DNA from: Bacteroidota bacterium
GTDB taxonomy: Bacteria; Bacteroidota; Bacteroidia; 2-12-FULL-35-15
Assembly: GCA_023251855.1 (NCBI GenBank)
Contig: JAHEYA010000225.1
Span: 1-5,121, forward strand
Direction of reading: 5' to 3'
Length of the DNA: 5,121 bases
Positions 1 through 5,121 of the stretch are shown in pieces. Position 1 is the first letter of the stretch. Each line of letters starts with the position of its first letter. The position numbers and the translations under genes were made by a program. A model generated the notes under the pieces. The model was given only the letters and a program-made list of their open reading frames with translations, was not told where the DNA came from and ran no database searches.

Positions 1-650
1 TGCTTGGTTATCTGCAAGGAATAAAGAAGGAATTTAATGATGAAAAGCTATATCCCGCTTTAAGTGATTTGATCATACATTACAACAATTTAATTACCAT
101 CAAAAATAATAAACAGCAATTAAGTGAATCATTTGGAAAATTTCTTTCAAAAATAGATCTTGAAAAACTAAAATTGATTTATGAATCCAACGAAAAAAAT
201 GATTTTGTGCTTGGCGAAATAGAGAATATCATTGATTTTTCTATACCTCAATTAGAGAATCACTTAAAAGAAGGAAAAGATATTTATGATATGATAGAAG
301 GCAATTTACAAATAGAGCCAATTGGTGTAACACCCTTAAATACTAATGAAGGATACCTGTTTATTAGTGATGGATCAAAAAAAGAAACTTTTGTTCACCA
401 ATATTATATTACTTTTTTTGAACAGGCAAACGAACATTATAGAGGCATTCATACTTCTCTGGTTACTTCCTTTGCATACTCTTATATAAATACCTATGAA
501 AATATCAAGTTGCAACTCATCAAGGAAATGCCACTATTACCAAATCCTGCCGTATTTGCTATAAGCAGCCAAAAACAATACCCTCTCACTGAAAGTTTTA
601 TTCCTGTCGCGAAGCGCTCATTAGTTAGATACATAAGTACGCTAAGTTAA
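1..650 (+). CDS. Uncharacterised conserved-looking protein, 5'-truncated by the window edge
   Basis: The frame is open from base 3 to the TAA at 648-650 and gives 215 residues. No ATG occurs in this frame before base 69, and the TTG at 69-71 is only an internal Leu codon: the codons before it (LGYLQGIKKEFNDEKLYPAL) read like ordinary protein, so the true start lies left of the window. The visible part is soluble-looking, with no membrane segment. A charged, probably helical N-terminal half (rich in K, E, L and N) is followed by a mixed region rich in aromatic residues (FVHQYYITFFEQ) and a C-terminal stretch ending PVAKRSLVRYISTLS. I do not recognise a named domain or catalytic motif. The sequence has the feel of a cytoplasmic family confined to Bacteroidota, but that is an impression and not a match. 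It shares its strand with the next gene across 107 bases, so the two need not be one operon. Coding status is secure; function is unknown. Confidence 0.85.
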   Translation, partial: LGYLQGIKKEFNDEKLYPALSDLIIHYNNLITIKNNKQQLSESFGKFLSKIDLEKLKLIYESNEKNDFVLGEIENIIDFSIPQLENHLKEGKDIYDMIEGNLQIEPIGVTPLNTNEGYLFISDGSKKETFVHQYYITFFEQANEHYRGIHTSLVTSFAYSYINTYENIKLQLIKEMPLLPNPAVFAISSQKQYPLTESFIPVAKRSLVRYISTLS

Positions 651-663
651 ATTCTGGGAATTT
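649..663 (+). terminator. Weak candidate hairpin at the stop of the first gene
   Basis: AAATTC (649-654) and GAATTT (658-663) form a perfect 6-bp inverted repeat around a TGG loop. The stem can be extended by two A-T pairs if T664 is bulged. It overlaps the stop codon, is mostly A-T, and is followed by only a short T/A stretch (TTTTAAAT). It could mark the end of the first transcript, but AT-rich DNA produces such short palindromes often. Confidence 0.22.
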
Positions 664-704
664 TAAATAGAGCCGAATCAGGAATAACAAAAAATAGCTG
701 AGTA

Positions 705-739
705 ATTCGATAAAATTCGTAATTCGTAGTATATTCGTA
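705..739 (+). repeat. Cluster of ATTCG / ATTCGTA short repeats
   Basis: ATTCG occurs four times in 33 bases, at 705-709, 715-719, 722-726 and 733-737. Three of these continue as ATTCGTA (715-721, 722-728 and 733-739), and the first two of those three are exactly tandem with a 7-base period. The cluster is entirely intergenic and directly precedes the start of the PD40 protein gene. It may be a remnant of a heptamer tandem repeat or part of the promoter region. Nothing visible in the sequence gives it a function. Confidence 0.6.
706..737 (+). promoter_or_regulatory. Weak candidate Bacteroidota-type promoter for the PD40 protein gene
   Basis: TATATTCG at 730-737 differs by one base from the Bacteroidota -7 consensus TAnnTTTG. 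A TTCG at 706-709, 20 bases upstream, could act as a degenerate -33 TTTG element. Transcription would then start about 10-15 bases before the ATG at 758, leaving a very short A/T-rich leader with no Shine-Dalgarno sequence, which is common in this phylum. Both elements carry the same T-to-C deviation because both lie in the ATTCG repeats, so the match may be accidental. Confidence 0.25.
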
Positions 740-757
740 TTCTCTAATATTTAAAAA

Positions 758-2380
758 ATGGTTAGGCTTTATTTCACCACACTTATAATTGTCCTTAGCG
801 GAATATTTAATTTTTCAAATGCCCAACCTGATGAAAAATTAGGAGCTGCCGACTATTTTGCATTAAAAGATTATAACCACGCTCTCGAAGAATACCTGAA
901 ACAATATACCATCAAAAAAAATGATGCCGACATCAATAATTATATTGGTATCTGCTATTTGAATATAAATGATGATAAAGCAAAAGCCCTTCCTTATCTT
1001 GAATTTTGTTACAAAAAAGGAGGTTATAAGGATGAGTTGCTTATAAACTTCGGACTGGCTTATATGTATGCTTATAAATTTGATGATGCAATTAAAATTT
1101 TTAATGAGTTTAAGAAAAAAACTGAACCTAAAAAGAATGAAAAAGTAGATCGTTATATTAAAAATTGTGAAAATGCTAAAGCGCTTGTTGCAAAGCCTGT
1201 TAATGTAACATTCGAAAATCTGGGAAAAGAAGTTAATTCGAAATTTCCTGATTATTATCCCTTCCTTACCCGAGATCATTCAACACTTTATTTTACTACA
1301 CGAAGAGAGGGGAAATCTCAAAAATTAAGAAGTTGGCAGGGGTATTTTACTTCCGATGTTTATTTTTCGAAAGTGGTTCAAGGTAAATGGACAAAAGCTA
1401 AAAGTATTGGTCCGCCAATCAATACACCCGGTGATGAAGAGTGCGTTTATCTTTCACCGGAAGGAAAAACAATGGTTTTATACATAGATAACGAAACCAC
1501 TTCAGGTGATATTTGGAGTACTTCATTCAACAGTAAAACTAAACTTTTCTCCAAGCCGGTAAAGTACAATGAGCCGGTAAATAGCTTGGATCTTGAATTA
1601 GAAGGTTATATCACTGAAGATGGAAGTGCCATTATTGTTTCTTGTAACAGGGAAGGGGGTTATGGAGAAACTGATCTTTATATTTTCCGACAACTTCCCT
1701 CAGGTGAATGGGGACTGCCTGTTAATCTTGGTTCCAATATCAACACAAAGTACAAAGAATCATTCCCGGTATTTGACGAAAGAAACCATTATTTATATTT
1801 TGCATCAGAAGGGCATAACAGTATGGGAGGTTCTGATGTTTTTAAATCAAAATTTGATACTGTTACGCACATGTTCGGGCCCGCAATAAATTTGGGTTAT
1901 CCTATCAATACTCCTGAAGATAATAGTGAATTTACGTTAGCGGAAAATAATCGCGATGGTTATATTTCTGCGGTAAGGAAAGAAGGCTTTGGAGATCTTG
2001 ATATTTATAAAGTTGTATTTAATGATGTTGAAAGCCGCCCTACTATTGTAAAAGGTACTGTAACGATACATGATACTTCTAAAAAAAGTAATGATGCCAT
2101 TGTATCTATATTAGATGCAAAAACAAATGCAAAAATTGATTCTAAAAATGTCAATCCTCAAACTGGTAAATATGTTTTTACTGTAGATGCCGGAACGTAC
2201 TTGCTAACAGTGACAAGCCCGGGTATGGAAGAGTATAAAGAAAAATTAAATGTTTACGATAAATCGGATTATGTTTTTGAGATCGAAAAAAATATAGAAC
2301 TTTATAAACCGGGAGAAGCTCCAAAACCTATTGCTCCAAAAGGAAATTCAATAACTCCGGTTCAGAAAAAAAAGCCGTAG
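758..2380 (+). CDS. Exported TPR / PD40 beta-propeller / CRD protein, PorE-like but without an OmpA domain
   Basis: This is a 540-residue protein. A stop codon (752-754) lies in frame just upstream, so ATG 758 is the first possible start. Residues 1-22 form a signal peptide with a hydrophobic core (LIIVLSGIF) and a likely signal peptidase I site after SNA22. No lipobox cysteine is present. Residues about 25-140 contain TPR-like helix pairs (DYFALKDYNHALEEYLKQ; NYIGICYLNINDD; LLINFGLAYMYAYKFDDAIKIF). Residues about 161-420 hold five PD40/WD40-like propeller repeats, including YLSPEGKTMVLYID, YITEDGSAIIVSC and FPVFDERNHYLYFAS, with recurring exit strands such as SDVYFSK, GDIWSTS, TDLYIFR, SDVFKSK and LDIYKVV. 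Residues about 428-515 resemble a carboxypeptidase regulatory-like (CRD) beta-sandwich. This TPR-PD40-CRD order matches PorE and related Bacteroidota envelope proteins, which normally end in an OmpA-like peptidoglycan-binding domain. Here the protein ends in a Pro/Lys-rich tail (KPGEAPKPIAPKGN, then KKKP). A periplasmic or outer-membrane-associated scaffolding role is inferred. Orthology to PorE itself is unlikely to be exact. Confidence 0.93.
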   Translation: MVRLYFTTLIIVLSGIFNFSNAQPDEKLGAADYFALKDYNHALEEYLKQYTIKKNDADINNYIGICYLNINDDKAKALPYLEFCYKKGGYKDELLINFGLAYMYAYKFDDAIKIFNEFKKKTEPKKNEKVDRYIKNCENAKALVAKPVNVTFENLGKEVNSKFPDYYPFLTRDHSTLYFTTRREGKSQKLRSWQGYFTSDVYFSKVVQGKWTKAKSIGPPINTPGDEECVYLSPEGKTMVLYIDNETTSGDIWSTSFNSKTKLFSKPVKYNEPVNSLDLELEGYITEDGSAIIVSCNREGGYGETDLYIFRQLPSGEWGLPVNLGSNINTKYKESFPVFDERNHYLYFASEGHNSMGGSDVFKSKFDTVTHMFGPAINLGYPINTPEDNSEFTLAENNRDGYISAVRKEGFGDLDIYKVVFNDVESRPTIVKGTVTIHDTSKKSNDAIVSILDAKTNAKIDSKNVNPQTGKYVFTVDAGTYLLTVTSPGMEEYKEKLNVYDKSDYVFEIEKNIELYKPGEAPKPIAPKGNSITPVQKKKP

Positions 2381-2397
2381 AAAAAAACAATTTTTCT
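2379..2397. terminator. Candidate bidirectional terminator between convergent genes
   Basis: AGAAAAA (2379-2385) and TTTTTCT (2391-2397) form a perfect 7-bp inverted repeat with a five-base loop (AACAA). Its arms touch the stop codons of both convergent genes (TAG at 2378-2380 on +, TAA at 2399-2397 on -). On either strand the 3' arm is itself a T tract, as in a compact bidirectional intrinsic terminator. The stem has a single G-C pair and would be thermodynamically weak, so position supports the call more than strength does. Confidence 0.35.
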
Positions 2398-3761
2398 TAT
2401 CCTCTCAAATGATAAGCTTTAGGGTGCGTAAATGCACGTAATCCTGCATGTGATAGAGTAGCACCAAAACCTGAATGTTTACGACCACTCCAGGGCAATG
2501 CCGCACTTACCCGATCGCAACAATTCCAATAAACGGTTCCGGCATTGATCTTTGAAATTATTTTTTCTGCTCTCTCTTTTGATGTTGAATATACTGCAGC
2601 AGTAAGTCCGTATTCAGTATCCTGCATTAATTTAATTGCTTCAGCATCATCTTTTACTTTCATTATGCCAATGATTGGTCCAAAACTTTCATCACGCATT
2701 ACACTCATGTCATGTGTTACATTCGTCAATACAGTTGGTTCAAAGAAGTATCCTTTGTTGCCATTACGTTTCCCTCCTGTCATTATTTTCGCACCTTTGG
2801 CTACTGCATCTTTAACCTGAGATTCAACAAAATCAAGCTGAGGTTTACGGGTTAAAGGACCAATGTAAGTGCCTTCGTCTGATGGCATTCCAGAGGAATA
2901 GCCTTTCACTTCTTTTACAAATTCATCTACATATTTATCATATACTTTTTCATGAACATAAATTCGTTCAACAGCGCAACAGCTTTGTCCGGTGTTGTAA
3001 AAGGCGCCATCAGCGGTTCCTGCAGCAATGTTTTTAATGTCAGTCACATCATCAGCTACATATAAAGGATCCTTTCCACCTAATTCTAATTGGCAAGGCA
3101 CCATTTTAGAGGCAACTTTATTGTAAATGTATTGTCCGGTTTTATAAGAGCCGGTAAAAAAATAACCGTCAAAAGGTAGATTTAGCAATGCTTCTCCGGC
3201 TTCACGTGCACCTATCACCACTTGAAAAACATTATCAGGTACACCTGCTTTTTTTAAAAGTTTTTCGATTTCTAATCCGGTGAGTGATGAATATTCAGAT
3301 GGTTTATACATCACCGCATTACCTGCAAGTAAAGCAGGTACAAAAACGTTAACACCCACTAAATAGGGGTAGTTCCAGGCTGAAATATTGCATATTACTC
3401 CTAAAGGTTCATAAACAATTTTTTCTGTCATGCCCTGATCAAGAGTCATAAAATCATCTTGCAAATATTTATCAGCATTTTCAGTAAGCCATTTAATACG
3501 ATTACAAGCGCCATTTATTTCATTGCGTGATTGCTGTAAAGGCTTTCCTACTTCAGAAGTAAGGATGTTTGCATTTTGTTCAATATTCTCTTTTAATAAT
3601 TCCGAAAATCGTTGAACTATTTTTATACGCTCTTTTAATAAAAGCAGACTCCATTTTTTCTGACCTTCTTTTAATAAATTATATTTTTTTTCAATGCTTT
3701 CAATCGCATCTTCTTTCAGGTCAGTAATAATTTCCTCAGTGGCAGGATTGATAATATTCAT
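2397..3761 (-). CDS. NAD(P)-dependent aldehyde dehydrogenase
   Basis: This 454-residue protein has the normal length for the ALDH superfamily, whose members oxidise an aldehyde to a carboxylic acid with NAD(P)+. The catalytic set is complete: Asn130 in SAWNYP, Lys153 in YKPSE, the coenzyme-loop FTGS at 202-205, Glu226 in LELGGKDP, the nucleophile Cys261 in NTGQSCCAVER, and Glu358 in ESFGPI. The C-terminal signature LPWSGRKHSGFG is at 423-434. Cys261 is followed directly by a second cysteine. No signal peptide is seen, so it should be cytoplasmic. An in-frame stop (3773-3771) lies four codons upstream of the ATG, which fixes the start, and no Shine-Dalgarno sequence is visible. It starts 2 bases after the stop of the PuuD-like gene, so the two are almost certainly co-transcribed. 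That partner suggests a PuuC-like role on gamma-glutamyl-gamma-aminobutyraldehyde. Succinate semialdehyde or another small aldehyde is equally compatible with the sequence, because substrate cannot be read from these motifs. Confidence 0.95.
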   Translation of the reverse strand: MNIINPATEEIITDLKEDAIESIEKKYNLLKEGQKKWSLLLLKERIKIVQRFSELLKENIEQNANILTSEVGKPLQQSRNEINGACNRIKWLTENADKYLQDDFMTLDQGMTEKIVYEPLGVICNISAWNYPYLVGVNVFVPALLAGNAVMYKPSEYSSLTGLEIEKLLKKAGVPDNVFQVVIGAREAGEALLNLPFDGYFFTGSYKTGQYIYNKVASKMVPCQLELGGKDPLYVADDVTDIKNIAAGTADGAFYNTGQSCCAVERIYVHEKVYDKYVDEFVKEVKGYSSGMPSDEGTYIGPLTRKPQLDFVESQVKDAVAKGAKIMTGGKRNGNKGYFFEPTVLTNVTHDMSVMRDESFGPIIGIMKVKDDAEAIKLMQDTEYGLTAAVYSTSKERAEKIISKINAGTVYWNCCDRVSAALPWSGRKHSGFGATLSHAGLRAFTHPKAYHLRG

Positions 3762-3763
3762 TT

Positions 3764-4471
3764 TTAAATTTTAGATTTAGTTTTTTTTATTGCGTTCAAA
3801 AATTGCTTTCTAATTTCAGCAGTAAATGGGTTGTTTGGTTGGTTCTGTGCAAGTCGCTCAGGATGCCATTGTACACAAAGCAAGAATGATTTATTTTCTT
3901 TGTCTTTCCATTCAAGCCCTTCGGCAATGCCATCAGGAGAAATTGCACTCACCATAAGATCAGTTGAGATCTTTCCCAAAGCCTGATGATGAGCGCTGTT
4001 GATAAGCCCTTTTTCATTTCCGATTATTTGATATAACAGACTATTTTTAGTAACTGAAATTTCATGTTGTCCATCAATACCGCCATGTTTGCGATGATCT
4101 TGTTTTCCGCTTTCTTCTATATCCTGAATCAAATCACCACCTAATGCAACATTCACCAATTGCATACCTCTGCAGACGGCCAGAACAGGAATAGAATTTT
4201 TTGTTGCATACTCAAAAATTTTCAATTCAAATTCATCACGTGCTTCATTAAATTTATCTGGAGCCAAAGGGTAATCAAGCCGTTGGTTGTGGTAAAATCT
4301 GGGGTGTGTATCAATGCCGCCTGTTAACACAATGCCATCACACTTTTTGATGTCATCAAAATTAGAAGAAGTTAATTTTATGATTTCAATATCCGCATTA
4401 TTTCCTTTTATCCAAATTGGATAATTGGCATAATGAGCCTCTGTTTCAGTTATTCCTATGGTGAGTTGCAT
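3764..4471 (-). CDS. PuuD-like class I glutamine amidotransferase (peptidase C26 / gamma-glutamyl-GABA hydrolase family)
   Basis: This 235-residue protein is close in size to E. coli PuuD. The class I amidotransferase fold is recognisable throughout: LTGGIDTHPRFY at 49-60, the nucleophile elbow VLAVCRGMQ with Cys100, SAHHQ at 159-163, and QWHPE at 201-205 supplying the His203/Glu205 dyad that completes the Cys-His-Glu triad. In the family these residues hydrolyse gamma-glutamyl amide bonds; PuuD releases GABA and glutamate from gamma-glutamyl-GABA. No synthase domain is fused, so a stand-alone hydrolase is likely. An in-frame TAG (4489-4487) lies six codons upstream of the ATG, supporting this start. 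It begins 29 bases after the stop of the T9SS cargo gene and ends 2 bases before the aldehyde dehydrogenase, which suggests a transcription unit of two or three genes. The reading frame ends just after a run of eight A on the coding strand (3788-3781). Family assignment is firm. The exact substrate is inferred from E. coli PuuD and from the neighbouring dehydrogenase. Confidence 0.92.
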   Translation of the reverse strand: MQLTIGITETEAHYANYPIWIKGNNADIEIIKLTSSNFDDIKKCDGIVLTGGIDTHPRFYHNQRLDYPLAPDKFNEARDEFELKIFEYATKNSIPVLAVCRGMQLVNVALGGDLIQDIEESGKQDHRKHGGIDGQHEISVTKNSLLYQIIGNEKGLINSAHHQALGKISTDLMVSAISPDGIAEGLEWKDKENKSFLLCVQWHPERLAQNQPNNPFTAEIRKQFLNAIKKTKSKI

Positions 4472-4500
4472 TATTTTGGTAGGAGTCTAAATTGAGCTAA

Positions 4501-5121
4501 TTATCGGGTAAGCATAATGTATCCGGTTTCCACGTATGATTTTCCTTCAACACCAATTGCATTAAAGATAAAGAAATAAACACCTGCCGAAGCCGTTACG
4601 CCACTGGCAGTTCTTCCATCCCAACCGGAAAGTGGGGCACTCCATTCATACATTTTTTCTCCCCATCTGTTAAAAATACTGGCAGATTGGATAGTAAGAT
4701 TATGAAGATTGAAATTGAATACATCATTTATTCCATCGCCATTAGGCGTAAATATATTAGAATAAATAATTTCAGAGGATGGATCAACGTGAACCATAAT
4801 GGTAGTAGTATCTTTACAACCATTAACATCTGTTGCAATAAGCATAATTGTAAAAGCAATGGTATCGCTGCCAAAATTGTGGAATACATGATTTGGATTT
4901 GATGCAGAGGAGGTATCATTATCACCAAAATACCATTGATAGGTTAATCCTACACCAACACTTTGATTGGTAAACTGTACAGATAGCGGATCAAGCCCTG
5001 TAACTGGGTTTCCTGTAAAATTTGCGGTAACACCTGTTCCAATTATATTAACAACTGCTGTATCTATATCTGAGCAACCTGTTGCATCAGTTAATGTAAG
5101 AACATAAATTGTATTAGAAGT
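4501..5121 (-). CDS. PKD-domain protein with T9SS type B (gliding-motility-associated) C-terminal sorting domain, 5' end beyond the window
   Basis: The minus-strand frame ending in TAA at 4503-4501 is open to the right edge and gives 206 residues. The ATG at 4845 is internal (Met93 of the visible part), because the codons before it read as good protein. Residues 1-27 (LTDATGCSDIDTAVVNI) are the end of an Ig/PKD-like repeat. Residues about 28-113 are a PKD domain with the core YQWYFGDNDTS, ending ATDVNGCKDTTTIMVHV, a visible copy of the preceding repeat's end. Residues about 118-206 are the C-terminal sorting domain: IFTPNGDGINDVFNF, IFNRWGEKMYEW, GWDGRTASG, AGVYFFIF and a final TGYIMLTR. This matches the gliding motility-associated CTD (type B T9SS signal), which directs export across the outer membrane and, by analogy with characterised T9SS cargo, release or attachment at the cell surface. 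The N-terminal signal peptide and remaining repeats must lie to the right, and such proteins are often very long. It could be an adhesin; its ligand is unknown. Confidence 0.93.
   Translation of the reverse strand, partial: TSNTIYVLTLTDATGCSDIDTAVVNIIGTGVTANFTGNPVTGLDPLSVQFTNQSVGVGLTYQWYFGDNDTSSASNPNHVFHNFGSDTIAFTIMLIATDVNGCKDTTTIMVHVDPSSEIIYSNIFTPNGDGINDVFNFNLHNLTIQSASIFNRWGEKMYEWSAPLSGWDGRTASGVTASAGVYFFIFNAIGVEGKSYVETGYIMLTR

Noticed and set aside
69..71. TTG as the start codon of the first gene
   Set aside because: The same frame is open to the left edge and the upstream codons read as plausible protein, so this is an internal leucine.
607..618. TCGCGAAGCGCT as a possible palindrome or terminator stem
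   Set aside because: It is imperfect, sits inside the coding frame of the first gene (VAKRSL) and has no following T tract.
863..1279. Open frame on the minus strand, 138 codons
   Set aside because: It lies wholly inside the PD40 protein gene and has a low-complexity Ile/Phe-rich translation typical of the antisense of AT-rich coding DNA.
1620..1889. Open plus-strand frame of 89 codons
   Set aside because: It overlaps the propeller-coding region in another frame and shows no domain or start signal of its own.
2366..2373. A8 run as the site of a frameshift that removed an OmpA domain
   Set aside because: Only 16 bases separate the stop from the convergent gene, so there is no downstream coding sequence for a lost domain in any plus frame.
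2545..2820. Open plus-strand frame of 91 codons
   Set aside because: It is antisense to the catalytic part of the aldehyde dehydrogenase, whose motifs are intact on the minus strand.
4481..4485. AGGAG as a ribosome binding site near the PuuD-like start
   Set aside because: It lies on the plus strand while the gene is on the minus strand, where it reads CTCCT.
4843..4845. ATG giving a short 114-residue protein carrying only the sorting domain
   Set aside because: Upstream codons in frame encode the body of a PKD domain through to the window edge; the ATG is internal.
4687..4928. Two overlapping open frames, one plus (4687-4902) and one minus (4728-4928)
   Set aside because: Both are out-of-frame shadows of the PKD/sorting-domain gene; their translations are low-complexity Ile/Leu/Met-rich.
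1..5121. A defence system, mobile element, CRISPR array or RNA gene
   Set aside because: No transposase, integrase, nuclease, helicase, regularly spaced repeat, tRNA-like cloverleaf or rRNA segment was seen on either strand; the recognisable genes are envelope proteins and ordinary enzymes.

Overview
The window looks like an AT-rich chromosomal segment of a member of the Bacteroidota. Three things point there: a secreted protein combining TPR, PD40 beta-propeller and carboxypeptidase-regulatory-like domains; a PKD protein ending in a gliding-motility-type (type B) sorting domain of the type IX secretion system (T9SS); and starts preceded by A/T-rich sequence rather than a Shine-Dalgarno motif. 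No RNA gene, mobile element, CRISPR array or phage gene was seen, and no gene-free stretch exceeds about 110 bases.

Layout, left to right. (1) 1-650, + strand: the 3' part of an unrecognised soluble protein; its frame is open back to the left edge. (2) 651-757: a 107-base intergenic region with a weak hairpin after gene 1, several ATTCG/ATTCGTA repeats and a weak Bacteroidota-like promoter. (3) 758-2380, + strand: an exported TPR/PD40/CRD protein resembling the T9SS periplasmic protein PorE but without its OmpA-like peptidoglycan-binding domain. (4) 2379-2397: a small A/T hairpin between convergent genes. (5) 2397-5121, - strand: three genes in one direction. In transcription order these are a PKD/T9SS sorting-domain protein that starts beyond the right edge, a PuuD-like class I glutamine amidotransferase (peptidase C26), and an NAD(P)-dependent aldehyde dehydrogenase. 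The gaps are 29 and 2 bases.

Functional reading. The last two genes resemble the final two enzymes of the gamma-glutamylated polyamine route (PuuC-like aldehyde oxidation, then PuuD-like amide hydrolysis to GABA and glutamate). The first two enzymes (PuuA and PuuB) are not in the window, so the substrate is an inference. The PD40 protein and the sorting-domain protein belong to the cell-envelope/T9SS world but are on opposite strands, separated by the enzyme pair. I see no clearly new multi-gene system. The most notable points are the OmpA-less PorE-like architecture, the enzyme pair directly behind a T9SS cargo gene, and the unknown protein at the left edge.
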